Shown one piece after another: positions 9,854 to 16,838 of a stretch of 64,000 bases of DNA. Position numbers and translations under genes: made by a program. The stretch is from CAIKLP01 sp965279595 (lineage in GTDB: Bacteria > Bacteroidota > Bacteroidia > Sphingobacteriales > Sphingobacteriaceae): NCBI GenBank assembly GCA_965279595.1, contig OZ257246.1, forward strand, positions 2,170,001 through 2,234,000, given 5' to 3'. Numbering within the stretch: the first letter of the stretch is position 1; each line of letters begins with the position of its first letter. The notes under the pieces are model-generated. The model saw only the letters and a program-made list of their open reading frames with translations. It did not search any database and was not told the DNA's origin.

Positions 9854-10045
9854 ATGAGTTCAGGTACAGTAAAATTCTTCAATGAGTCCAAAGGTTATGG
9901 ATTTATTAAAGACAATGAAACACAAAAAGAAATTTTTGTTCATGTTTCAGGATTAGTCGACAAAATAAACAAAGACGACAATGTCGAGTTTGATGTTGAC
10001 AACGGTAAAAAAGGATTAAATGCTATCAATGTAAAAAAAGTATAG
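9854..10045 (+). CDS. Cold-shock domain protein (CspA family)
   Basis: A 63-residue single cold-shock domain. Both RNA-binding motifs are visible: RNP1 KGYGFI at residues 13-18 and RNP2 IFVHVS at 27-32, after the canonical GTVKFFNESKG opening. It binds single-stranded RNA or DNA and acts as an RNA chaperone. The domain is slightly shorter than the usual 65-70 residues but complete. It has its own intrinsic terminator at 10067 and is therefore probably monocistronic and strongly expressed. Confidence 0.95.
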   Translation: MSSGTVKFFNESKGYGFIKDNETQKEIFVHVSGLVDKINKDDNVEFDVDNGKKGLNAINVKKV

Positions 10046-10066
10046 AATACTTATTACCTAACTAGG

Positions 10067-10097
10067 AGTCTTCTCTGTAATAAGAGAAGACTTTTTT
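10067..10097 (+). terminator. Intrinsic terminator of the cold-shock gene
   Basis: A perfect 10-bp stem (AGTCTTCTCT at 10067-10076 with AGAGAAGACT at 10083-10092) closes a 6-base loop and is followed directly by a run of T (10092-10097). It lies 22 bases after the csp stop codon. Confidence 0.92.
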
Positions 10098-10117
10098 ATT
10101 TACCCAAAAGCAAGAAT

Positions 10118-10630
10118 TTGAAGAGGATAGGATTGTTATCAGATACCCATGGGTATTTTCCCAAGGAGGTTTATGAATATTTTAGTGAATGTGATGAAAT
10201 ATGGCATGCAGGAGATTTTGGAACAGTAGCAGTTTCAGATGCATTGTCAAGTTTTAAACCATTGCGAGGTGTTTATGGTAATATTGATGGAGCAGAATTA
10301 AGAAAAATTCATCCCTTGCATCAACAGTTTGAATGTGAAGGTTTAAATGTTTGGATGACTCATATTGGTGGCTATCCCGGAAAGTATTCACTTTCAATAC
10401 GTTCACAATTAATTGAAAATCCACCTCAATTATTTATTACAGGACATTCACATATTTTGAAGGTTATTCCTGATAAAAAATTAAATTTGCTGCACATGAA
10501 TCCAGGTGCTGCAGGTAAGGAAGGATTTCATCAAATGAGAACTTTATTAAGATTTTCTATACATAAAGGCAAAATTGAAAATGCCGAAGTTATAGAGCTT
10601 GGACTTAGAACTATACTAAACGAAAAATAA
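10118..10630 (+). CDS. Metallophosphoesterase (YfcE/MJ0936-type phosphodiesterase)
   Basis: This 170-residue protein has the complete calcineurin-like metal site: Asp9 and His11 in SDTHG, Asp33 in HAGDFG, Asn55 in GNID, His82 in MTHIGG, and His110/His112 in GHSH. The size fits YfcE-type phosphodiesterases, which hydrolyse phosphodiester substrates using Mn2+ or Ni2+. The physiological substrate is unknown. The start codon is TTG at 10118; the family N-terminus 'MkriGllSDTHG' fits it exactly. The gene begins only about 20 bases after the csp terminator and is followed by fbp after one base, so phosphoesterase and fbp form a two-gene operon. Confidence 0.93.
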   Translation: MKRIGLLSDTHGYFPKEVYEYFSECDEIWHAGDFGTVAVSDALSSFKPLRGVYGNIDGAELRKIHPLHQQFECEGLNVWMTHIGGYPGKYSLSIRSQLIENPPQLFITGHSHILKVIPDKKLNLLHMNPGAAGKEGFHQMRTLLRFSIHKGKIENAEVIELGLRTILNEK

Positions 10631-10631
10631 A

Positions 10632-11654
10632 ATGTCGCACATCACAACATTAGGTCAATTTATCATTGAAAAGCAAACAGATTTTCCATTCGCAAAGGGT
10701 GGTTTTTCGAGGTTAATTAGGGATTTAGCAATTGCTGCAAAAATCGTTAATAGAGAAGTAAATAAAGCTGGATTGGTAAATATTTTAGGAGAAACTGGTG
10801 ATACCAATGTTCAAGGTGAACAAGTTAAAAAATTGGATGTATATGCAAATGATCAATTCATAGCAGCTTTGAAAGCAGGAGGTGAGTGTTGCATGATTGT
10901 ATCAGAAGAAAATGATGATGTGATTCCAATTGATTCAGTTATATCAAAGGATGCTAAATATGTGGTTTGTATTGACCCTTTAGATGGTTCATCAAATATC
11001 GATGTAAACGTTTCTGTAGGAACAATTTTTGCAATTTATAGAAGAATCAATGAAGAAGGATCAGCAACACAAGTTGAAGCTTTACAAAGCGGAAGAGAGA
11101 TGGTTGCTGCTGGATATGTAATTTATGGTTCATCAACCATGTTTGTATATTCAACAGGAAAAGGTGTTAATGGCTTTACTTTAGACCCAACAATTGGAGA
11201 GTTCTGTTTATCGCATCCTGAAATGCAAATTCCTGAAACTGGTAAATTGTATTCAATCAATGAAGGAAATTACATTCATTTTCCTGATGGTGTGAAAAAA
11301 TATTTAAAATATTGTCAAGAAATTGATGAGCCAACCAATCGTCCATATTCATCAAGATATATTGGCTCTATGGTTGCAGACTTTCATCGCAATATGCTGA
11401 AAGGAGGAATATTTATTTATCCTTCATCATACGGTGCACCTTCTGGTAAATTACGATTGATTTATGAATGTAATCCAATGGCTTATTTAATTGAACAAGC
11501 AGGAGGTAAGGCTACTGATGGTTTAAATAGAATTTTAGATTTGCCTGTGAATTCATTACATCAACGTACTCCAATTTTTATTGGCTCTAAACAAATGGTA
11601 GAAAAGGCTGAAGAGTTTATGGCGAAACATTCACCAGTAACAGTATTGGTTTAA
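10632..11654 (+). CDS. fbp: Class 1 fructose-1,6-bisphosphatase
   Basis: A 340-residue class I FBPase, which converts fructose 1,6-bisphosphate to fructose 6-phosphate in gluconeogenesis. The metal-binding signature IDPLDGSSNIDVNVSVGT is intact, preceded by the conserved glutamate loop MIVSEENDD and followed by the substrate-binding GKLRLIYECNPMAYLIEQAGGKA block. The length is typical. It starts one base after the stop of the phosphoesterase gene and ends two bases before the convergent rnhA stop. Confidence 0.97.
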   Translation: MSHITTLGQFIIEKQTDFPFAKGGFSRLIRDLAIAAKIVNREVNKAGLVNILGETGDTNVQGEQVKKLDVYANDQFIAALKAGGECCMIVSEENDDVIPIDSVISKDAKYVVCIDPLDGSSNIDVNVSVGTIFAIYRRINEEGSATQVEALQSGREMVAAGYVIYGSSTMFVYSTGKGVNGFTLDPTIGEFCLSHPEMQIPETGKLYSINEGNYIHFPDGVKKYLKYCQEIDEPTNRPYSSRYIGSMVADFHRNMLKGGIFIYPSSYGAPSGKLRLIYECNPMAYLIEQAGGKATDGLNRILDLPVNSLHQRTPIFIGSKQMVEKAEEFMAKHSPVTVLV

Positions 11655-11656
11655 AC

Positions 11657-12112
11657 TTATAATGAATCAAGGTAACCTTGATCTATTAATAGATTTTTAT
11701 TTTCAGCCGCTGCGACCGCTAACTGGTCGCAGCGTTCATTTTCAGGGTGCCCAGCATGGCCTTTTATCCAATGAAATTTTACTTTATGCTTTTGATAAAT
11801 TTGAATAAATCGTAGCCATAAATCTTTGTTTTTTTTATCCTTAAAATCTTTTTTTACCCAATTCCATATCCAACCTTTTTCAACTGATTCAACTACATAT
11901 TTTGAATCAGAGAAAACGGTAACCGTTGAACCTGGTAATTTCAATTCTTCTAGACCTTTGATTACTGCTAATAGTTCCATTCTATTATTGGTAGTTAATA
12001 CAAAGCCTTCGGAGAGTTCTTTATAATGTTTGCCTGAGATTAATACCACTCCATAACCGCCATTTCCCGGATTTCCTTTTGCTGCACCATCGGTGTAAAG
12101 ATGTATACTCAT
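11657..12112 (-). CDS. rnhA: Ribonuclease HI
   Basis: A 151-residue type I RNase H that degrades RNA in RNA-DNA hybrids. The DEDD catalytic set is present: Asp8 in YTDGAAKGNPG, Glu46 in TNNRMEL, Asp69 in VFSDSKYV, and Asp129 in NERCDQLA, with the conserved His119 in IKGHAGH. Its ATG overlaps the TGA of the upstream mannosyltransferase frame by 4 bases (12109-12112), so it is the last gene of that unit. Nothing but two bases separates it from the convergent fbp. Confidence 0.95.
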   Translation of the reverse strand: MSIHLYTDGAAKGNPGNGGYGVVLISGKHYKELSEGFVLTTNNRMELLAVIKGLEELKLPGSTVTVFSDSKYVVESVEKGWIWNWVKKDFKDKKNKDLWLRFIQIYQKHKVKFHWIKGHAGHPENERCDQLAVAAAENKNLLIDQGYLDSL

Positions 12113-13391
12113 TGATTTGTATTGATTTCTTCTTTTTTAAATAATAATTGATAAATATGTTTGGCATAAAAACACCAAGTAACAAATGTAGCAAAAGCAA
12201 TAATTCTTGTAAGCTCAAATGGCCATTGTATTTTAATAAATTTTTGTTCTCCCCAACCCCAAAACAAATTCATACAATGCAGTATGGAAATTAAAATGTA
12301 ATATTTTATTTCTTTTGGGTTTTCTGAACACATAAATGCACTGAAAATAAAAAATGGGAAGAGATATCTTTCATGCATTTCAGGAAGAAACATAAAGAAT
12401 GAAAAACAAAAGAAGGCCAATATTGCAATTACCTGTTTACGCTGCTTAAATTTCATTATGAATATTAAACAACTTGTGTAGATAATTGCGAATAATGAAT
12501 AAGCCAATATTTTTCGACTTATCAAACCGAATACTAAAACATCATTCGGTGGAAATTTTAATTTTAATTTAAGGCCAAAGTCTGCCCATAATGCCCAATA
12601 AATATTGAATGAATTTACCGCAATAAAATTATATCTACCAGCAGCAGTAAAGTGCGGATTGATTGAATCCATTGGGTTTGCAGCAAATAAGATGAATGGT
12701 AAATTTGGGATAAGATAAACTATTGCCAATAACAAAAAAGAAAATAATTTAGTCTGAATATTTGATTTGTTAATTAAAAACAATAAACCAATAATGGGTA
12801 AAAATAATATTGTTTGGGTCTTAAATGCCAATGATAATCCCAATAAAATTGCCGCTAAATAAAGTCTATTTGATAAAATAAAATAGATACTACTGAAAAC
12901 TAATATGGAATAAATAATATCTACTTGACCCCAACCATAAGCATTTAAAATACTAACAGGTGAAATCAACATAAATGCAATGAATATTTTATTCTTGGTT
13001 AATTTATAGAACTGGAAAAGGAAAACAAATTCAACTAACAGATTAAATGCTTTTAAAAAACTATCAAAAAAATGGGTATGAATTGGCCAATGAAAAAATT
13101 AAATAGATGACCAAAAAAACCGATAACATATAAATAGAGTGGGGGATAATCACATTCAAATCGATCCACTTGTACAGCATAAATGTTTGTAAATCCATAT
13201 TGTACAATTCTATCAGCCCAAAATTCAAAAAAATCAAAATCGCTGTTATGACCATCAGTTATGAATAAGAGCAACCTAGCAATTAAAGCAAACCATAAAA
13301 GTTTTTTCCATTTTTTAGGGTCACTTATTAGGCTATTTAGGTAATTTGATAAATTAAAATCTAAATTCTTAATCATATCCAAAAATATCAT
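12109..13391 (-). pseudogene. Gpi18-like membrane mannosyltransferase, frameshifted at a 7-base homopolymer
   Basis: Two open frames make one protein. The first (13053-13391, 112 residues) has an N-terminal membrane helix, then HNSDFDFFEFWADRIVQYG and the CDYPPLYLYVIGF motif of Gpi18-like/PIG-V-type polyprenyl-phosphate mannosyltransferases. The second (from about 13072 down to 12109; first ATG at 12972) carries LNAYGWGQVDIIYSIL and seven or more hydrophobic helices. The frames join if the run of seven A at 13066-13072 (T on the coding strand) had eight: the product would then read FIPIFFDSFLKAFNLLVEF and continue, for 427 residues in all. Such enzymes are integral membrane glycosyltransferases using a polyprenyl-linked sugar. 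Either the gene is broken, expressed by slippage, or this is a sequencing error. It overlaps rnhA by 4 bases. Confidence 0.8.
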
Positions 13392-13426
13392 TTCCTTTCA
13401 TTGAGTTAAGATTTTTTCATTATTTA

Positions 13427-13457
13427 TTGTGAAAATAGGGATAGAATACTACATTTG
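13427..13457 (+). promoter_or_regulatory. Promoter of tRNA-His
   Basis: TTG at 13427-13429, a 20-base spacer, and TACATTTG at 13450-13457 match the Bacteroidota consensus TTG-N19-TAnnTTTG. The predicted start lies about 20 bases before the mature tRNA. Confidence 0.65.
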
Positions 13458-13485
13458 TAGCCCAAGCCAGAAATGACTTGTAAAT

Positions 13486-13560
13486 GGTGGTTGTAGCTCA
13501 GTTGGTTAGAGCATCGGTTTGTGGTACCGAGGGTCGTGGGTTCGAGCCCCATCATCCACC
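13486..13560 (+). tRNA. tRNA-His (anticodon GTG)
   Basis: A complete cloverleaf is visible. The D arm is TAGCTCAGTTGGTTAGAGC; the anticodon stem TCGGT/ACCGA encloses TTGTGGT with anticodon GTG at 13521-13523; the T arm is GTGGG-TTCGAGC-CCCAT. The extra 5' nucleotide typical of tRNA-His is present as G at 13486, facing C73 at 13560. CCA is not encoded. The acceptor stem (GTGGTTG with CATCCAC) has one U-U mismatch at pair 5-68, which is unusual. Confidence 0.95.
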
Positions 13561-13561
13561 C

Positions 13562-13597
13562 AAAAGCCTTCTTGATATTCAGGAAGGCTTTTTTATT
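13562..13597 (+). terminator. Intrinsic terminator after tRNA-His
   Basis: AAAAGCCTTC (13562-13571) pairs with GAAGGCTTTT (13583-13592), with extra inner pairing of TTGA/TCAG around a TAT loop, followed by more T. It probably also serves the convergent thioredoxin-like gene ending at 13603, since the opposite strand ends in four T. Confidence 0.88.
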
Positions 13598-13602
13598 TAA
13601 TG

Positions 13603-14130
13603 CTATTTTTCATTCTCCTTCATAAATTCATCCCATTTCATTTTTTTGTGTTTGTTCTTTCCAAAATAAGTTAAAATAGGACTTAAATCTTTTACAGTTA
13701 AATAACCCGGCACCACTGTCAACAAATTCATTTCTTCATCTAAGAATACTGTGGAAGGGTAAGACATTTTACCACTTAATAGTGCAACTGCCATTTCATT
13801 GGCCTTGTATTGGGGTAAATATTCAAAAGCTTTGTCTTTAAAATAAATGGTTTCTTCTTGTTCTGCATTTAACTTTACAAAGTAGAAATCTTCATTCATT
13901 TGTTTAATCAAAGTTTTATCTAAATAAGTTGTTTTGTCCATTTTTTTGCACCACCCACACCAATCGGTATAAACATCCACAACCATTTTTTTGGGCTTGG
14001 TCTTTGAAAGTTCAATTGCTTCTTCAATACTATAGTGTTTTAAGCCTTCAGAATGCTCCTGAGCGTCACAATAACTTAGTGTATAAAATACAATTACAGC
14101 AGTAAAAATGGCCTTTTTAAGATATTTCAT
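13603..14130 (-). CDS. Secreted thioredoxin-fold protein (CGWC)
   Basis: A 175-residue protein with a Sec signal peptide (residues 1-23, ending CDAQ) and a thioredoxin-like fold of the thioredoxin_7/DUF255-related type. The redox motif is VDVYTDWCGWCKKMD with Cys58 and Cys61. The later YPSTVFLDEEMNLL strand contains the cis-proline region of the fold. It is expected to act in the periplasm, reducing or isomerising disulfides, or as a heme or thiol handling factor; the partner is unknown. It is monocistronic: convergent to tRNA-His downstream and divergent from the small-RNA/ubiX region upstream. Confidence 0.85.
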   Translation of the reverse strand: MKYLKKAIFTAVIVFYTLSYCDAQEHSEGLKHYSIEEAIELSKTKPKKMVVDVYTDWCGWCKKMDKTTYLDKTLIKQMNEDFYFVKLNAEQEETIYFKDKAFEYLPQYKANEMAVALLSGKMSYPSTVFLDEEMNLLTVVPGYLTVKDLSPILTYFGKNKHKKMKWDEFMKENEK

Positions 14131-14170
14131 AAATAAATGTAATTATTTTTTTAAAATAGGTTACTATTAG

Positions 14171-14178
14171 TATATTTG
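14171..14178 (+). promoter_or_regulatory. -7 box of a candidate small RNA or ubiX leader
   Basis: TATATTTG is a perfect match to TAnnTTTG. The usual distance from the box to the start of transcription places the first base at about 14183, exactly where the first hairpin of the candidate RNA begins. The -33 position holds TTT rather than TTG. Confidence 0.5.
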
Positions 14179-14182
14179 ATTT

Positions 14183-14250
14183 GCCCGCAAGGGCATGTTT
14201 TTCATAGGTAGATGTAGGGTCGATAAGAGCAATCTTTCGACCCTTTTTTT
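14183..14250 (+). ncRNA. Candidate small RNA or transcription-attenuating leader upstream of ubiX
   Basis: About 65 bases downstream of a -7 box hold two hairpins, each capped by a GCAA tetraloop. The first is GCCC-GCAA-GGGC (14183-14194). The second is GGGTCGA-T-AAGA-GCAA-TCTT-TCGACCC (14217-14243), with one bulged T, followed by seven T (14244-14250), a strong intrinsic terminator. No gene lies between it and the divergent thioredoxin-like gene, so the terminator ends no known coding transcript. It could be a free small RNA, or a leader that controls readthrough into ubiX, which starts 51 bases later. I recognise no known RNA family. A 19-codon open frame (14195-14254) crosses it but has no evident ribosome-binding site or residue bias. 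Confidence 0.45.
14217..14250 (+). terminator. Intrinsic terminator between the thioredoxin-like gene and ubiX
   Basis: An 11-bp stem interrupted by one bulge, a GCAA tetraloop and a run of seven T. It is orientated towards ubiX and has no coding gene in front of it on the same strand. Confidence 0.85.
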
Positions 14251-14301
14251 ATGAATTCAAAAATATTCAAATCAGTTTTAACAATAATTTGTTAGCTTGT
14301 A

Positions 14302-14865
14302 ATGATGAAACGTAAATTAGTAATTGGAATTACAGGAGCAAGTGGATCAATCTATGCCAAGGTTTTGTTAAAGAAATTAGCAGCACTGCGCAATCAGTTT
14401 GAAAGTATTGGTATTGTGATGTCTGATAATGCCAAAGATGTTTGGGCATTTGAATTGGGAGATAAAGATTTTGTGTGGGATGAATTTCAATATTATGAAA
14501 AGAATAATTTTTATGCACCTTTTGCATCTGGATCAGCTAAATATGATACCATGATTATTGTTCCATGTAGCATGGGCACAATGGCTCGTATTGCTACTGG
14601 AGTTTCAAATGATCTAATAACTCGAGCTGCTGATGTTATATTAAAGGAGAGGCGTAAATTGATTTTGGTGGTACGTGATACTCCCTTTAGTTTAATTCAT
14701 ATCAATAATATGAAAACCATAACAGAAGCTGGTGGAATTATTTGTCCAGCCAATCCTTCATTTTATTCATCACCAAAAACTTTTGAAGAACTAGCTGCAA
14801 CGGTTATTGATAGAGTGTTGGATTTAGCTAATATAGAACAACAAGCTTACCGTTGGGGGGAATAA
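14302..14865 (+). CDS. ubiX: UbiX family flavin prenyltransferase
   Basis: A 187-residue flavoprotein. The N-terminal IGITGASGSIYAKVLLKKL is the FMN-binding loop of UbiX/Pad1 proteins, and PCSMGTMARIATGVSNDLITRAADV together with ERRKLILVVRDTPFSLIH are the family's other signatures (each quoted stretch is split here by residues I omit). UbiX prenylates FMN to make the cofactor of UbiD-type decarboxylases used in quinone biosynthesis or aromatic acid decarboxylation. No ubiD is in the window. An intrinsic terminator and candidate leader RNA precede it, and a bidirectional terminator follows. Confidence 0.95.
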   Translation: MMKRKLVIGITGASGSIYAKVLLKKLAALRNQFESIGIVMSDNAKDVWAFELGDKDFVWDEFQYYEKNNFYAPFASGSAKYDTMIIVPCSMGTMARIATGVSNDLITRAADVILKERRKLILVVRDTPFSLIHINNMKTITEAGGIICPANPSFYSSPKTFEELAATVIDRVLDLANIEQQAYRWGE

Positions 14866-14867
14866 AA

Positions 14868-14893
14868 AAAGACCTCTTTGTGGAGGTCTTTTT
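14868..14893. terminator. Bidirectional terminator between ubiX and yidC
   Basis: AAAGACCTC (14868-14876) pairs with GAGGTCTTT (14883-14891) around TTTGTG. T runs flank it on both strands, so it can end both convergent genes. Confidence 0.9.
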
Positions 14894-14901
14894 CAGTTTT
14901 A

Positions 14902-16728
14902 TTATTTTTTACTTTTAGCTCTTGATTGACGTTCTCTTTCTTTTTGCATTTCTTCCAATTTAGTTTGGAATTTAGATTTCTTAGAACCTTCAGGTTTCTT
15001 TTTATTATCCTGTATTTGTTTGTGCAATTTACTATCATCCACTAATCTTCTGATTAAATATTGTTGACCAAAAGTCATCATGTTTGCACAGAAATAATAA
15101 TAGTTTAAGCCAGATGATACATTATTTAAAACACCCATAAAAACAATAGGCATTAGGTAACCCATCCATTTCATTTGACCGGTAGCACCTGATATTTGAT
15201 TATTTAAACGAGTATAAATGATTGTAGAAGCAGTCATCAATAAACACATTAAACTTACATGGTTTCCGTATATATAAGAAATTACTGGAATATCACCCCA
15301 TGTAAATATGGCATCATAAGTTGATAAATCGTTTACCCATAAGAAACTTTGTTGTCTCAATTCTATAGAAGAAGGGAAAAAGAAGAAAAATGCAAATAGG
15401 ATAGGCATTTGCAACAATAGGGGAACACAACCACCTAAAGGATTTACACCTGCCTTTTTATACAACTTCATGTATTCTTGTTGCAATTTTGCTTGGTCTG
15501 CGTCTCCTAATTTCTCTTTTATTTCATCCATTTCAGGTTTCAAAATTCTCATTTTGGCCGTTGAAAGGTAAGAGCGGTAGGTAAGAGGTGATAAAACTAG
15601 CTTCAATAATATGGTTAGAATTAGAATGATGATACCATAATTCAAATTCAATTTCTCCAAATTATTAAATACTGGAATTACTGCAAATCGGTTGATATAT
15701 TTTAACGGTCCCCATCCTAAATTAATTTGACGTTCTAAATCGTTACCATAAGATTTTAAAATATTGTATTGGTTAGGTCCGAAATAAAAATGCATTCCAA
15801 ATTTCTCAGAAGGATTGCGATTGAATGGAATAGTTAAATTCATATTCATCTTTTTTACTTCTGAAGCAGTTAAATCTGTTAGGGTATTGATTTGTCCATT
15901 CTCAAAATTATCATCAGCAATTAAAACTGAAGAGAAAAAATGTTGCTTAAAGGAAACCCATTTTAAAGTGGATTCTAATTTTTTATCTTCATCCTTAGCT
16001 GGATTGATATAATCTACTTCATCTTTACTGAACTTATAATACATGGTGGTATTAGTTCGTTCCAGTTTCATGTCTTTCTCGTTTTTCATTGGATTGATTG
16101 ACCAAGAAAGATCGTAGAAGCTAGTATTTGGAGCAACTATGGCATTCATCCCTTCAGAATGAACATCAAAATCAACTGCATAAGTATCACCTTTTAAAGT
16201 ATAAACAAAGTCTAAATATTGACCTGCTTTAGTAGCCAATCGCATGGTAATACTATTGGAGTCTTTTTTATTTACTATAAATGATTCACCTATTTTTTGG
16301 AAGTATAATTCACTTGTTTTAATTAAGTCATTACCTACATAATAACTAAGGTTAAAGGAACTATTTTTTTCGTTGAATAAATACAAAGGCTTTTTATCCC
16401 AAGTTTGATACTCCTTTAATTCAACTGAAACAACACGCCCACCTTTGGTTGAAAGGGTAGCTTTTATTTTTTCATTTTCAATAGTTGCATATTCTTCATT
16501 ACCTTCAGTAGTTGCGATTAAAGCATTGTTAGTATCAAGTATAGCTTTTTGAACAACTTTTGTGGTATCTATTTGAACGCTTGCAGCTGCATTGGCTTTT
16601 GAAGCTTTGATGGAATCTTCTTGACGCTGAAGTTGTTTAATTTCAATTTCAGAAGGCTGCATGTAAAAACTAAATCCAATTAATATGATGGCAATTAGTA
16701 AAAGTCCTGTGAATGTATTTCTATCCAT
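14902..16728 (-). CDS. yidC: Membrane protein insertase YidC
   Basis: This 608-residue protein inserts and folds inner-membrane proteins, alone or with SecYEG. It has an N-terminal helix (residues 5-23), a large periplasmic beta domain (about 55-345), and the conserved 60KD inner-membrane protein domain from about 350: NYGIIILILTILLKLVLSPL, then AKMRILKPEMDEIKEKLGD, YKKAGVNPLGGCVPLLLQMP, and a C-terminal pair of helices. The tail is lysine-rich (KKKPEGSKKSK), as usual for ribosome contact. It lies 110 bases after pyrG on the same strand, separated by a terminator and a -7 box. Confidence 0.97.
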   Translation of the reverse strand: MDRNTFTGLLLIAIILIGFSFYMQPSEIEIKQLQRQEDSIKASKANAAASVQIDTTKVVQKAILDTNNALIATTEGNEEYATIENEKIKATLSTKGGRVVSVELKEYQTWDKKPLYLFNEKNSSFNLSYYVGNDLIKTSELYFQKIGESFIVNKKDSNSITMRLATKAGQYLDFVYTLKGDTYAVDFDVHSEGMNAIVAPNTSFYDLSWSINPMKNEKDMKLERTNTTMYYKFSKDEVDYINPAKDEDKKLESTLKWVSFKQHFFSSVLIADDNFENGQINTLTDLTASEVKKMNMNLTIPFNRNPSEKFGMHFYFGPNQYNILKSYGNDLERQINLGWGPLKYINRFAVIPVFNNLEKLNLNYGIIILILTILLKLVLSPLTYRSYLSTAKMRILKPEMDEIKEKLGDADQAKLQQEYMKLYKKAGVNPLGGCVPLLLQMPILFAFFFFFPSSIELRQQSFLWVNDLSTYDAIFTWGDIPVISYIYGNHVSLMCLLMTASTIIYTRLNNQISGATGQMKWMGYLMPIVFMGVLNNVSSGLNYYYFCANMMTFGQQYLIRRLVDDSKLHKQIQDNKKKPEGSKKSKFQTKLEEMQKERERQSRAKSKK

Positions 16729-16751
16729 TTTATTATTAAAAATTCTGTGTG

Positions 16752-16759
16752 CAAACCTA
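16752..16759 (-). promoter_or_regulatory. Putative -7 box of yidC
   Basis: On the minus strand the sequence is TAGGTTTG, a match to TAnnTTTG, 24 bases upstream of the yidC ATG. No TTG stands at the -33 distance. Confidence 0.4.
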
Positions 16760-16779
16760 CGTTAATTCAATGAAATCTT

Positions 16780-16810
16780 AAAAAAAAAGCACCGAATTGA
16801 GTTCGATGCT
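16780..16810 (-). terminator. Intrinsic terminator of pyrG
   Basis: On the minus strand AGCATCGAA (16802-16810) pairs with TTCGGTGCT (16788-16796) around a 5-base loop, with one A-C mismatch, followed by a run of T (A at 16780-16788 on the plus strand). Confidence 0.85.
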
Positions 16811-16838
16811 TAATTTTTTGTTAATCAAGTACTTAGTT

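Noticed and set aside
11666..11682. A perfect inverted repeat (ATCAAGGT, A, ACCTTGAT) beyond the fbp stop
   Set aside because: It lies inside the rnhA coding sequence, and no T run follows directly; it could be chance and is not called as a terminator.
14195..14254. A 19-codon leader peptide inside the candidate RNA (possible attenuator)
   Set aside because: No ribosome-binding site is evident and the encoded peptide has no run of a single amino acid, so a peptide-based attenuation model is not supported; kept as an alternative in the feature text.
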